From Planococcus citri (lineage: Eukaryota > Arthropoda > Insecta > Hemiptera > Pseudococcidae), in contig NC_088681.1 of the NCBI RefSeq assembly GCF_950023065.1, forward strand, positions 4,030,001 to 4,094,000: DNA of 64,000 nucleotides, read 5' to 3'. The position numbers were made by a program, and so were the translations under genes. The notes beneath the pieces were generated by a model, which made no database searches, was not told the origin of the DNA, and saw only the letters and a list, made by a program, of their open reading frames with translations. Position 1 is the stretch's first letter. Every line of letters begins with the position of its first letter. Below are positions 1 to 12,724 of the stretch, in pieces.

Positions 1-47
1 TGAATGGTCTGATTCGTCAATCAAATCTGTGTGATATTCTCGTTTGA

Positions 48-818
48 TGGAGAATTTTTCTTATCACTTTTTCTGTTGACATCATGAAGATGTATCGATG
101 CATTGGTATGAACGATGAAGATTGTCAATTTCAATCAATTGTATGGCATTTTGATATCGATCAACCTGTTGAAGTATTCGAGCTCACAACTGTGACATAT
201 GGAACCAGTCCCACCTCTGCCGATGCTACTGCCTGTGTCAATGAAGTAGCTGACACAGAAGTAACCAAAGACGAACCTGAAGTCAAAGAAGTGATAAAGG
301 AAATGACCTGGATTCTGTCTGGTGCCGAAAACATTCAAGCTGCCATCAAAAAAGCACAGAAAATCCACAACGCGCTTATGAAAGCTCAATTTCCTTTGTG
401 CAAATATGTCTCAAACTCGCCTAAATTTCTTGCCTTGCTAGCTACCGAACTTGTCAAAGAATTGAAACCAGTATCATTTAACTCGGATGGAGTTGCTAAA
501 ATACTTGGTCTTATATGGTACCCAAATGAAGATCTGCTACGTATCCATCATCAAACAGTGGATATTTCAAAAGTCACTCTCACCAAACGAGTGGTATCAT
601 CGTTAATTGCCAGCATCTTTGATCCGCTAGGTCTCATAAACCCCATCCTGATTCGAGGAAAAATCTTGCTTCAAGAAATATGGCGGCAAGATTTGGAGTG
701 GGATGACCAAATACCTCCCAAAATTGACAAAATGAACAATTTCCCAAGTACTCTATTGGAGTACAAAATTTTGAATTATTTTCAAAACTCATGCCAAAAA
801 TCTAGTAGGTTCTCATAA
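48..818 (+). pseudogene. BEL/Pao retrotransposon reverse-transcriptase fragment, decayed
   Basis: The reading frame matches the Pao-type RT/peptidase polyprotein of BEL/Pao LTR retrotransposons. Visible hallmarks are a DI-x-KMYR block near the start, YGTSPTS, an ILSGAEN-like stretch, LGLIWYP, and a TKRVVSS...FDPLGLINP...GKILLQEIW block near the end. The frame is open upstream of the first ATG back to a TGA at 45-47, so the ATG at 84 is not a true start. The YVDD catalytic motif expected just before ILSG is replaced by an unrelated acidic insertion, so polymerase activity is excluded. The 3' end runs into non-homologous AT-rich DNA at about 760-818. I see no LTR, integrase or RNase H nearby; the 5' part may lie outside the window. 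Family call is firm, boundaries approximate. Confidence 0.8.
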
Positions 819-3079
819 ACAAAATTGAATAATTGAGAAAGTCGTCACTTAGCAAATACGACGGTAATATGGTCCCAAAATATCCCATTTATTCAAAATC
901 TCAAGAACACGAAAAATTAAATAGGCATACCCAAATTTGAATTAAAAAAAAAAAAATTAATATCCAAACAATTTCAAAAAAAAAAAAAAACTGAACAAAT
1001 TTGGAAACATTAATCAAACAAAAAATCGAAGTTTTTAGTTCAAAAAACATTAATTCATGGGAAATAGGTAATACCTACCCATAACCATTTTTTGAAAAAT
1101 CAATCGATTTCGGAAAAAATTATTTAAAAGGCTATTGGCCAATAATAATAAATAAGATTTACCAATAAACAACTCAAAAATCGATCGATTTCTCATAAAT
1201 AGGTAGATACCTACCCAACCAAAATTTTTACCAAAAATTGAAAATTTTTTCACCAAAAACACAGGAATCCTCTTATGGTAGGACAAAAACGTTCATCCAT
1301 ACAAAAAGGACCCCATTTCTGTCTCAAATGGAGAAATTAAAAATTTAAATAGGTACCTACCAAAATTGAAAACTTTGAAGATTTTTCCTCATGAATATTC
1401 TTTTCGCATTTAAAATGAAGCTTTCAAACACCTTAATAAAATTTAATGCCGGAAATCATGATTTAGACAATACTTAATTCAGATAGGTAATACCTACTTA
1501 CGATCAAAATGAGTTTTCTTCAAATCAAAATTATTAAAATTACCTAAAAAAATTTTTTTAATCAAGATAGAAGTCTAAAATGTGTGAAATTAATAAAAAT
1601 TGAAAAAAAAAATTTGACAAATAGGTAATACCTACCCACTATAAATCTTCAATTTTATGCATTTTTTTTTCGAAACCTAAAACGTCCCAAAAAATTTAGC
1701 ATGAAATGCAAAATCCTAGAAATCAAAATTATTTCAAAAATAAAATCCTTTTGTTACACTAACCTACCTACTTCTAAATTTTGGACTATCCATCGTAAAA
1801 AATGGTTATAATGGGACCATAAAACCATAAGTAAGTAAATAAAAAATGAGTCATAATAAACTGACTAGACTAATGATCATTTTTTGTCCCCCCCCCCCAT
1901 CCTTCTGTTTTTGATATATAGATGTCAGAAGAAGGAAAGTCCGGTCTGTGGCAGTTTTTCGTCCGATACCTGGCCACAAAGAGACAGCCGTCTATTGTTG
2001 CAACAAAATTACCAACGAAATTGGTAACGATGATTTTGGGTATGATAATGGGCTATGATGTCACTTGCCGTATCCTCAATATCGTGGATAAAAAGATAAA
2101 TGGTAACAAAGAGGAGTAAAGATTGATATTTTTTCTTATTATTTTGTTCGTACTTAGCATTAAAAGATTTGTAAATTAATCATAAATGCGTCGTCTACTT
2201 CTTCCCTATCCTAAGTACCACGAAAATAGGTTCCATTTTTCTTCACAATTAGCAAATAACAAGCCAAATGGGCTTAAGATACTCAAAATACGTGAAAGAA
2301 GAAAAAGAAGACAAAATACTCTCTCCTTTTTACAAGGGTAAAATGGACAACATAACACCTTGTCCATACCCTCGTAAAACCAAGTAAGTATAAATCTATC
2401 AGGTAGGTAGAAAGAAGTGTCGAACATAAATCCTTCGACACTTCTACTTTTCGAATATACAGAAATCGATAGATACCAGACTTTTTCAATAACTAAAAGT
2501 CTGGACTTTATAAAAGTTATATTTTGGAAGGGAGTAAGGGACAAAATATGGAAAATGAAACCATGATCTCGAAGATAAACTCAGTCAGTGTTTAAAAACC
2601 AAATAGGTCACTTCAAAAATTGTGTACTTCAAACAAATTCATCGAACGTTTTTACTTTCGTTCATATTTGTGTTTTTTTTTTTTTTTTGGTGTTGAATAA
2701 TTCCTTCATCTTTGTGTCATAAAAAATATATCAAAATCGAAATAAAAAACTCGAGTCGCGAAAATTGGTAATTAATTAAAAATCAATATTCAAAGCGTGA
2801 TTAATTAAATTAAAAATTTTTCGTACGCCACCCGCAGTGTGGAATGCAACGAAACCCGGTTCGATAATTAATACCGTGTGAATCGAGACGGCACGCGACT
2901 GATAAAAATTATCAGATTTTGTTTTCAAAATAATCAATATTTTCAATTTTCAACGATTGTGTTTTTCTTTATACAAAATTGAGCAAAAATGTTATAACTT
3001 ATACTTGAAGAGACTGAACTTAGTCTTGCAAAGAGTAGACTACAGAAAAAGTTGGATGTTTCAACTATTGGAGGATTTC
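819..3079. other. AT-rich gene-free stretch with spaced TAGGTA..TACCTA palindromes
   Basis: No supported gene. From about 1060 to 1640 a palindrome of the form TAGGTAATACCTA recurs at roughly 1066, 1201, 1351, 1485 and 1623, with little other conservation between copies. Poly-A and poly-C runs (about 945, 985, 1890) and a T-run near 2670 are present. A 65-codon open frame at 1922-2119 lacks recognisable features. Confidence 0.5.
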
Positions 3080-4420
3080 AACAAAATCGAAGTAAGTGAA
3101 AAGTGCATTTAGCCCACTAGTTCATACCACCTTTTGGTTCAATTAACAATAATGAGTAAATTCTCAGTCAACTAAAAGTTGAAAATATTCATCACTTTTA
3201 GAATGATAATTCAAAACTAAACTCTGAACACAATTGTAGATTTTGCGTTTCCAATTATGACTTGCACAAAAATTCCCACAAAATTTCATCAAATGGAATT
3301 GGAAAGCCGAAATTTACTCTGCAAACTAATTTCAATACGCTACAAAGTCAACTGCAGGTGGATTCCAAGTCGTTTTGGAGCGTCAAGCAATGTTTTGTAA
3401 ATTCCTGGAGCCTCCGGCAAATTTTTGAAACTTTAAATTTTCACAAAATATCATCAAAAATGGAGATGGATAGCTGAAATTTACTCTACACTCCAATTTT
3501 AACACCCTCTGAAGACGACTTCAGGTGGGTTCAAGTCATTCTGGAGCCTCCAGCAACTTTTCGAAATTTACTGGAGCCTTCAGTAGATTTTTAAAGCTTT
3601 AAATTTCCTTAAAATTTCATCAAACGGAGTTGTCAAGCTGAAATTAACTTTGCAAACTAATTTCAATACTATATGGAGTCGACTACATGGTGGTTTCAAA
3701 TGGTTTTGAAGCTTCCAGCTACTTTTTGGAAATTTCAATTTTACAAGAAACGCAATAGAACCTTTCAAAAAGTCGCTGCAGGCTCCAAAACGATTTGAAA
3801 TCCACCAGCAGTCGACTTCATAGCGTATTGAAATTAGTTCGCAGAATGAATTTCGACTTTCCATCTTCGTTTGATGAAATTTGGGGAAAATTTCAAGTTT
3901 CAACAAATCTACTGAAGGCTCCAATAATTTTCAAAAAAAACGCTTGAGGCTCCAAAACGACTTGGAATCCACCTGCAGCTGCAGTTGACTTCGTATAGCG
4001 TATTGAAATTAGTTTGCAGAGTAAATTTGGGCTATCCAACTCCATTTGATGAAATTTTGTGGGAATTTCGAGTTTCAAAAATCTGCTGAAGGCTCCAGAA
4101 CTGCTCAAAACGGATTGAAACAGTTTCCAATCGATTTGGCTTGTCGAAAATAGGGTACATCCCAAATTTCAGATTTCTTGGTTAATTTGGTAAAATTTAG
4201 ATTTTCACCCTCATTTTTGGCCTAAATTTTGATTTTCAAAAATTCACAAAAAATGGAAAAACGCACTTTACCGCTTGAAATTTTGACAGGTGATGCATTT
4301 TTGGCTGATCTTTCGATCTACCTTTGTACAGTTTGAAAAATTTTGTGCAAGTCATAATTTGGAACGCAAAATCTGCTAAAAAAAAAAGTTGTCCCGGAGG
4401 ATCGACGGAGGGTCGCAATA
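3080..4420. repeat. Interspersed repeat with internal inverted subrepeats
   Basis: Blocks reading like 'CTCCAG...TTTCAAAAATCTGCTG' and 'GAAATTAGTTTGCAGA' recur in both orientations here. They recur again around 46.7 kb and 48.1-48.6 kb, where the same family forms the outer part of another element. The right part (about 4100-4385) aligns with about 48300-48600. Open frames here are by-products of the repeat. Confidence 0.6.
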
Positions 4421-4589
4421 TAAGTTATCCTTATGCGGGCTTCCCGACTATAGACGAAATGACCCTTGATTCAATAGGGTCGAAAATGGTCCTACCTACT
4501 CGAGATAAACCTTACATCGAAATTTATGCAAAATTATACAGCATTAACTTTTTCCTCATAGTTTTTTTCGTCATGATGGAGGGGGGAGG

Positions 4590-4800
4590 GAGCACAAAAA
4601 GAAAGAGTACGCGCACAAAAGAGCACAAACGATTGACATCACTTTCACCCGTTATCGCAGAGTCGTCGATTTTAATTTCTCCAGGCCGACCGAAATGAGT
4701 TTTGAAAAACAGAGGGGAGAGGGAGAGCACACAAAAAAGAGTGCGTGCTCAAAAGAGCACAAACGAAGCACAAACGATTGACACCACTTTCATCCCCCTA
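4590..4800. repeat. Direct duplication, two copies about 125 bp apart
   Basis: A segment containing AGAGCACAAACGATTGACA followed by CACTTTCA occurs at about 4590-4660 and again, slightly expanded, at about 4713-4795. No coding content recognised. Confidence 0.55.
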
Positions 4801-5167
4801 AACCAAAGTGGTCGTCCTGGGGAAATGGACCTTGTTTACCCACAAAATTGAAAACTTTTGAAATTAATTCTGTACAATATCGTAGGTTTGTTTTTTTTAC
4901 CCGAATTCTCAAAAATCTGTTTTTGGACGTTTTTTAAATATCTTTTTTAAACACTTTTTAGATCCCCACCAGAATGATAGAAATAATCATAGAGAGAATA
5001 CAAATAGATCCGGATAATTGGAGCGTAATTAGAGGTAAGAAATTATGAACATTACCCTGCATAACGATAAGTACATACCTACCTATGTTCATATTTTTAG
5101 AAATTTCAACTTTCTACTCTTCATTTCAAGAAAGTAATCTTTAATATAATATATTTGTGCTTATCAG

Positions 5168-5528
5168 GCTAATCTGTGCACTAGAAAAAGCCAGGAAACG
5201 TCGAGCAGCAATGGCTGTACCCTCCACTCGAAAACTACAAACTGATTGTACGACGGTAATTTTAATACTCATACTGGCAGCATTTATAGCTGCAGAAATT
5301 CCTCACGGAATATGCGCCATAATAACAGAAATCGTGGGTCCAGAATTTTACGGGAAGTACTACTATTAGACCAGCGAGATAGCAAATTGCTTAACACATA
5401 TTTCACAAAGTTTAAATTTCGTGTTCTATTATGGGATGAGCAATAAATTTAAGAAAACGTTCACATCTTTATTCAAACGGAATAAGAGTGTCACTCAAAG
5501 AATCAACGATATAGAACTGAATTGGTAA
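5168..5528 (+). pseudogene. dmsr/myosuppressin-receptor-like GPCR, TM6-TM7 exon with one in-frame stop
   Basis: An exon preceded by a pyrimidine-poor acceptor (TTATCAG at 5161-5167) encodes a basic third-loop end (ARKRRAAM), a TM6 helix (about 5250-5310) ending in AEIPHGI, and, after a TAG at 5367-5369, a TM7-like NFVFYYGMS followed by the C-tail start NKFKKTF. The frame is unchanged across the TAG and continues to a TAA at 5526. AEFPxG in TM6 and the xYxxMSxxFR end of TM7 are characteristic of the rhodopsin-family receptors for FMRFamide-like peptides and myosuppressin (dmsr group). A single stop and the absence of TM1-TM5 upstream make it a pseudogene fragment. A homologous exon with its preceding intron lies at 16622-16796. 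Confidence 0.7.
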
Positions 5529-5584
5529 GCTTTTTTTCCCTTTCTTATCGATTTCCCCATGTAAAAAATTTTGATACCTATTAT

Positions 5585-5905
5585 GAGAAACCAGATAGAC
5601 TATATACTTGTAAAAAGACGATTCAGGAACACAGTGAAGAACTGTCACACATATCCTGGTGCTGACTGCAACTCTGACCACAAACTACTGGCTGCAAAAT
5701 GCCAGTTAGTCTTGAAGAGCCGGAAGAAGAGCAAAGACCGATACCAACAACTTGACATTGCAAAAATCAAATCAAAAGAAGTTCAAAAGAAATTCCAAGA
5801 AGAACTGGAAAAGCAAAAGGAAGACAGGTTGGAAGAAGAACAAGGTATCGAGGAAAAGTGGCAAACATGGAAGCGAAAGGTTAAGGAGTACCTTGGATAC
5901 AACCA
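5585..5905 (+). pseudogene. Non-LTR retrotransposon endonuclease fragment
   Basis: The frame carries RNQIDYILV, then TYPGADC followed by SDH, then a lysine- and glutamate-rich helical stretch. This is the C-terminal end of an apurinic-like endonuclease domain and its following linker, as in RTE/craniofacial-development-protein-2-like LINE ORFs. The SDH block supplies the catalytic Asp-His pair, but the rest of the endonuclease and all reverse transcriptase are missing. It sits exactly between two GPCR exon fragments, so it probably marks an insertion or a rearrangement breakpoint. Confidence 0.7.
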
Positions 5906-5929
5906 AAGGATTATCATTCCTATCACAAT

Positions 5930-6303
5930 ATGAGGATATGCGGGTACGTGAACATGGTGTGTTGCATGGTGACGACGATTTCCAACTTTTTGATCATCAT
6001 AGTAGTGTTTACAAGAGGTACTATGGTATCACCTATGAACACAATCTTCATTCACATTGCCACCACCAAATCACTGGCCATCCTCAGCTTTATACCTCGC
6101 TCATGGCAAGAATTTTATCGATTGGAACGGTGTTCAATCCACATTCACCGAACACACAGATAGGAGAATTTCACTAATTATTTGTACCTACCTAAGCGCA
6201 TTTGCATTTCGCCACATGGTGATTTGGCTTGTGGTAATGCTGGGAGTACGGCGATATATTGCAGTAGTACATCCGCTGAAGAGGAGCCAGTGGTGCAATA
6301 GGT
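5930..6303 (+). pseudogene. dmsr-like GPCR, TM1-TM3 exon with frameshift
   Basis: TM1 (about residues 5-26, containing ISNFLIIIVV) and TM2 (MNTIFIHIATTKSLAILSFIP) are in one frame from 5930. TM3 with its end RRYIAVVHP and RSQWCN is in the next frame from about 6110, so one frameshift lies near 6100-6125. The order GxxxN in TM1, P-N-I in TM2 and RYIAV-HP after TM3 fits the dmsr/myosuppressin-receptor group. The conserved TM2 aspartate is replaced in the IATTKS stretch, another sign of decay. A donor-like GGTATAA follows at about 6300. This exon lies downstream of a TM6-TM7 exon, the reverse of gene order, consistent with two tandem copies broken up. Confidence 0.72.
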
Positions 6304-7186
6304 ATAATACATCCATTAAAAGAAATTGAATGGTGTAATGAATTAAGAAAATTAATACCTAGTAAGTAATTTTGTAACTACTGGATATGGCATTTTGCTG
6401 TTTTTCGTATCCTGTACCCTGTGATTACATAGTTACTTCATGTTGAAACAATAAACATAGGTCAACACATCATTTACAGAGCCTGGTGGGAGTGGGACTA
6501 CTGCAGTGCTTACTTCTAGGTGAGCTCAAAAAGCTTTAGATATTTTGCTCTCACATCGCTTAAAATCACTCAACACCGTCATTTCGGTACCTACTCTACA
6601 CCCCAAAAGCAATCATTCACTTTTCTTTTTATTTTTAAATAATAATGAATCATTTTTGAAAATTAGAATTCTCTAGTACCCAATGAATATTCTAATGTAC
6701 ATATAGTCTACTGCAGTATGCAAGTACGAACGTATAGATAGGTAGAAGGAAGGCCAACATGGGACTTTTTTTTAGTTTCAAGACTAGCTGGCTCACCCAT
6801 TGCTGGAAATATATAAATACAGTTGTTCAGGGCCCAAGTGGCATCTTTTTTTTGTTGTTGAATGGTAAACTGGCATCATTTTGCGGATGCCACTTTAACA
6901 TTGCTGTTATTTGATATCCTACAGGTCTGTACATTCCAAAAATAGGGTTAGTTTGGTGATGCCACTTTACCGGATATATAACCACCCATACTCCCAAAAA
7001 AATGTTTGAGGCGGGCACCACAAGTACCAAGTTTATGTATCAGGCACCTCTATGACTAACTATGATGAAAAATCCAAACTGCACCAAAACACCTTTATCA
7101 TACATATATATGCGATCCTCTATGTGCGCGGGCACCACAATTACCATAAAAGACCAGGGCACCACAAGGTACTAGGTACGTGTATT
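6304..7186. other. Gene-free stretch
   Basis: I see no gene or element here beyond short repeated GGGCACCACAA phrases near 7010-7165. Confidence 0.4.
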
Positions 7187-9104
7187 CATAAACTTATCTC
7201 GTTTTGCGCAATATGTCTTATCCTGATCAGCACACTTCAATTCGTCAAGAAAACCCACCCCCACCCAAATCCTCAACCATCATGACAAATACAATAGGTA
7301 CCTTGACTTTCTGTTTCATGGCAAAGTCCATAAAAAGTGCAATGGTTCATGCTCCTCTACCACAACGTTGAGAAAACGATTTCATCCACATCAATCCTAC
7401 AGAGATGGCATGCAATTGGATTCTTGGTGACTAAAGGTTACCAGTGGGTAGTTGATCCATAGGAAAAGATTTTGTTCATTTCATAACAATATGTAAGTAA
7501 GTAACTATATTATTTTGTAAAAAAAAATTGTCAATTCCTGATCATGTCAATATGGATACTTTTTGTCTGGAATGCATACTTATTTTTTGCAGAGAAAGAG
7601 TGTTTAATTCAGACATTGAATCACGAACCATTTCATTGACAGGAAATGAAAAAATTTTTCTTTTTGTCTGGTAAATATGAATCAAAGTTTAACAAGAACA
7701 AACTTGTTTAATTTTCATATAAGTATGTAAGTATTATTCTTGTTTCAATGCTGAACTGGTCAACCAAACAGTCTACCAATACTACCAAAAAAAAAGGTGA
7801 ACCACGTTCATATTCCTAGTCAATAGAAAAAGAGATGATGCTGCAATATTGTATAAAAATGAGCTAATTATACTTGAAGTAATATGTGTATGTATGTGTA
7901 AATATTTTTGTAAGTATGTCTTCTCTTGAAAAGTACATATTGTGCAGAATGTCCTACATAGTCATTTCATGTGTTCACCAAAATTCACTGGTTTGTTTAC
8001 AGAAATGAAGGAAAAGGCAGTGGTTATTCCACTCATCCACCACTGATGATGGAAATCAAACAGCACTCAGGGCCACTCAACCCCCACAGTGACAATACCA
8101 CAATTCTAATATTACCCCAATTCTAATATCACTCATATCACACTTTATGTGTTATTTCTTTCATTAATGGCACTCAGGCCCACACAAACCCTAAAGTTAA
8201 GTTTCCACAAACTTCATGTGTTTGTGTTCTTTTTCATGTTTACCTGCATAAAAAATTACATATTGTTGGAAACGTACAACTCACCATAATTGTACCAGCA
8301 CCTAAGAATTATAGAAATGAAAAAAAGTGCAATAGTTCATGCACCTCTATCACAACATTGAGAAAACGATTTCATTCACATCAATCCTACGGAGATGGCA
8401 TGCAATTGGATTCTTGCTGATTTAAGGTTACCCGTGGGTAGTTGATCCATAGGAAAAGTTTTTGTTCATTTCATAACAATTATGTAAGTAACTATATTAT
8501 GTAAAAAAAATTGTCAATTCCTGATCATGTCAAGGTGGATACTTTTTGTCTGGAATGCATACTTATTTTTTGCAGAAAAAGAGTGTTTAATCCAGACATT
8601 GAATCACGAACCATTTCATTGACAGGAAATGAAAAATTTTTTCTTTTTGATTGGTAAATATGAATCAAAGTTCAACAAGAACAAACTTGTTTAATTTTCA
8701 TATAAGTATGCATTATTCTCGTTTCAATGGTGAAGTGGTCAACTAAACAATCTACCAATACTACCAAAAACTCATTCAGATGCATTCATATTCCCAGTCA
8801 ATAGTAAACAGAGTTGATGCTGCAATATTGTATCAAAATGAGCTAATTATACTTGATGTAATATGTGTATGTATGTGTAAATATTTTTGTAAGTATGTCT
8901 TCTCTTAAAAGTACATATTGTGCAGAATGTCCTACATAGTCGTTTCATGTGTTCACCAAAATTCACTGGTTTGTTTACATAAATGAAGGAAAAGGCAGTG
9001 GTTATTCCACTCATCCACCACTGATGATGGAAATTAAACAGCACTCAGGGCCACTCAACCCCCACAGTGACAATACCTCAGTTCTAATATTACTAATATC
9101 ACAC

Positions 9105-9951
9105 TGTTAGAGGGTAAAAGGTACTTAAAGTATTGACTTATAGCATGATCTTGAGGGTACCTAATTGTAGGTGGGAAGATATGCCTAAGTTTACTATCGT
9201 GTTGTTTCCTAGAAATATTCCTTAAAGCATTTCTACGAATACTTACCAGAATACCTCACAATGCTCGGCTAGGGCGTGGGTAGGAAAATATGCATTTACA
9301 CTCTTAACAGATGTTCACACACACCATAAATAACAACATGGAAGACATACATGAAATATTTATAATGTGCATGAGATTAACAACACTTTACATGACTTAT
9401 TCAATTAACACACGTTGGTGTACATGAAAGGGGTTAACATGACAAATGGTTACTTACAGTTACATACGTTGATGTAGAATAAGTGCTAACTCGATGCACC
9501 TTTCGCACATTAGCGAGGTTTCATTCGCACATCGGCGAGGGGGTGGTCTTAAGGTATCCCTCAACGGGGATTCCCGTACATTCATCGACGTAATCTAACC
9601 GTGATGGCGACGAGTAGATCATCTATCCTTCTCGCCTCACTCCGACGACATCGTGAGTGCATCGATCTTAATGTACAAGTAAACTAATTAAAATTAAATG
9701 AAACACTTATATACTAATACTTAACACGCGCGAGTAAACACTTATATACTAATTGACTGCATTAACCGATTAACAATGAATAACCTATCCGTTTCGAACC
9801 GAACAAGCTACTGACGTTCTGTACTCTCGTCGCTTGGCTCGTACGGCTAGCTGACGAGAACACAACGCAGTGTTGCCCTGTATATAGGCAGTGTTACCAT
9901 GTGGGCGCACCCTAAACATACCACGTACGGCATAGTAGTACATATATCACA
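9105..9951 (-). mobile_element. Solo LTR, 847 bp, 4-bp target duplication ACAC
   Basis: The sequence runs TGTTAG...ATCACA and interrupts the tandem unit precisely: other copies read ATATCACACTTTACATG where this copy has the insert. ACAC is duplicated at 9101-9104 and 9952-9955. Read on the minus strand it has a TATA-type box (TATATACAG, about 9880) followed about 60 bp on by a TCAGT initiator-like site, so transcription is probably leftward. Higher GC than its surroundings. No internal retrotransposon region is attached. The TG/CA ends and 4-bp duplication fit Ty3/gypsy-type integration. Confidence 0.7.
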
Positions 9952-11279
9952 ACACTTTACATGTAGGTTACCTATTTCTTTAATTAATGGCACTCAGGCC
10001 CACACAAACCATGAAGTTAAGTTTCCACAATTTTAGTGTTACCAATATTATACAAACTTCATGTGTATGTGTTCTTTTTCATGTTTACCTACATAAAAAA
10101 TTACATATTGTGGGAAATGTTGTTGTGTCTATGACACAACTCACCATAATTGTACCCACACCTAAGAATTATAGAAATGAAAAAAAGTGCAATGGTTCAT
10201 GCTCCTCTACCACAACGCTGAGAAAACGATCTAATCCACATCAATCCTACGGAGATGGTGTGCAATTGGTTTCTTGGTGACTAAAGGTTACCAGTGGGTA
10301 GTTGATCCATAGGAAAAGTTTTTGTTCATTTCATAACGATATGTAAGTAACTATATTATTTTGTAAAAAAATTTCAATTCCTAATCATGTGAATGTGGAT
10401 ACTTTTCGTCTGGAATGCATACTTATTTTTTGCAGAGAAAGAGTGTTTAATTCAGACATTGAATCACAAACCATTTCATTGACAGGAAATGAAAAATGTT
10501 TTCTTTTTGTTTGGTAAATATGAATCAAAGTTCAACAAGAACAAACTTGTTTAATTTTCATATAAGTAAGTATGTATTATTCTTGTTTCAATGGTGAACT
10601 GGTCAACCAAACAATCTACCAATACTGCCAACAAAGAATAAGGCAAGCCACGTTCGTATTCCCACTCAATAGAAAAAAGAGATGATGCTGCAATATTGTA
10701 TCGAAATGAGCTAATTATACTTGATGTAATATGTGTATGTACGTATGTGTAAATATTTTTGTAAGTATGTCTTCTCTTGAAAAGCACTTATTGTGCAGAA
10801 TGTCCTACATAGTCATTTCATGTGTTCACCAAAAGTCACTGGTTTGTTTACAGAAATGGAGGAAAAGGCAGTGGTTATTCCACTCATCCACCACTGATGA
10901 TGGAAATCAAACAGCACTCAGGGCCACTCAACCCCCACAGTGACAATACCACAATTCTAATATTACTAATATCACACTTTACATGTAGGTTATTTCTTTA
11001 ATTAATGGCACTCAGGCCCACACAAACCATGAAGTTATGTTTCCACAATTTTAGTGTTACCAATATTATACAAACTTCATGTGTAAGTGTTCTTTTTCAT
11101 GTTTACCTACCTACATACAAAATTACATAACGTGGGAAACGTTGTTGTGTCTATGACACAACTCACCATAATTTGTCCCCGCACCTAAGAATTATAGAAA
11201 TGAAAAAAAGTGCAATAGTTCATGCTCCTCTACCACAACGTTGAGAAAACAATTTCATCCACATCAATCCTACTGAGAT

Positions 11280-12724
11280 TAGTCCAGGAAAATTAGACTA
11301 AAAAAAGGGGTCATTGGGAAAAATGAGGTAGCAAGCTGAATTTTGGTATACTGGTCCATTTTTATGTGCTGAACACGAATTCGATAAGTCCCCTCGCGTC
11401 CCTGGTGAGCGTTCTCCCCTATTGTGGATCTAACCCCCCAAAATCAGTTTTTTGCAATTTTCTCCCCCGCATTGCATTTTAGTGAAAAATATGTGGTTAG
11501 ATAAAAGAATCTACGTCAAATTTCCGATCTATTGATATATCAACTTTCCTTCTACCCCCAAGGAGGATGGAGCTACAACCATTCAAATGCGAGGGGGTTT
11601 CTAAAAAGCTATTGGGGGCATGGGAGGGGTGAAATGTACCCCGAGAGCTTTTGAGTTGATACCAGCATGGAAGGTGAGTACCATCGAAAAACTTCCACTT
11701 GAAAAATTTCAGATCCACACCACCCCCTTTTTCGGGGGACCCCCCTTTCCTGAAATTTCAATACCACTTTTCTCAGCCCCATTTCAACCGATTTTGAAAA
11801 TTTTTCCGGAAGTTATGTATATCCTTAGTAGGCATCCCCACAAAAATTTTTAACCCCCTCCCCACATATTTACCCCTCAAAATGGTGTAAAAGAACTAAA
11901 AATGTGTCTTAGGGAGGGTTGGGGTAAAATGGGAATTTTGGGGAAAGTAACTAAATATTAATAAGTAGGGTGTCGTTTTCTTATGATTCAATACCGCATA
12001 AGCACGAATATGACGTCAGATGTGTTGCTACGTTTATCTAGCCCTCTCCAGAGCACTTTGCCCCCTCAAATTTTACTATTGTTAAAAAACATAAAATAAG
12101 TTTAAAACTCCATTTTGAGGGGTAAATATGAGGGGAGGGGGTTGAAAATTTTTGTGGGGAATGGGGATACCTACTAAGGATGTACATAACTTCCAGAAAA
12201 ATTTTCAAAATCGGTTGAAATGGGGCTGAGAAAAGTGTTATTGAAATTTCCGAAAAGGGGGGGGGTCCCCCAAAAAGAGGGGGTGGTGTGGATCTGAAAT
12301 TTTTCAAGTGGAAATTTTTCAATGGTACTAACCTTCCATGCTGGTATCAACTCAAACGCTCTCGGCGGACATTTCACCCCTCCCATGCCCCCAATAGCTT
12401 TTTAGAAACCCCCTCGCATTTGAATGGTTCTAGCTTCTAGCTCCATCCCCCTTGGGGGTAGAAGGAAAGTAGATATATCAATAGATCGGAAATTTGACGT
12501 AGATTCTTTTATCTAACCACATATTTTTCGCTAAAATGCAATGCGGGGGAGAAAATTGCAAAAAACTGATTTTGTGGGGCTTAGATCCACAATAGGGGAG
12601 AACGCTCACCAGGGATGCGCGGGGACTCATCGGATTCGTGTTGAGCACATAAACATGGACCAGTATACCAAAATTAAGCTTGCTACCTCACTTTTCCCTA
12701 TGGAATGTTTTTTTTCATGGACTA
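11280..12724. mobile_element. Foldback element, ~600-bp inverted arms, GAT target duplication
   Basis: The left arm (from TAGTCCAGGAAAA at 11280) and right arm (ending GGACTA at 12724) are inverted copies for about 600 bp each, with a short centre near 11900-12060. It interrupts the ~1-kb repeat unit at GAGATGGC, leaving GAT at 11277-11279 and 12725-12727. The shared open frames of the arms are mirror images and are not genes. No transposase is present, so it is non-autonomous. Confidence 0.75.

Noticed and set aside
1922..2119. 65-codon open frame with a hydrophobic stretch
   Set aside because: No family resemblance, no adjacent exon in phase, and it lies in low-complexity DNA with a poly-C run just upstream.
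4962..5034. Exon-like block with AG and GTAAGA borders upstream of the GPCR TM6 exon
   Set aside because: Joining it to the exon at 5168 meets a stop in every frame I tried, and its peptide is not receptor-like.
11620..12386. Mirror-image frames rich in proline, about 70-94 codons
   Set aside because: They lie in the arms of the foldback element at 11280-12724 and mirror each other.
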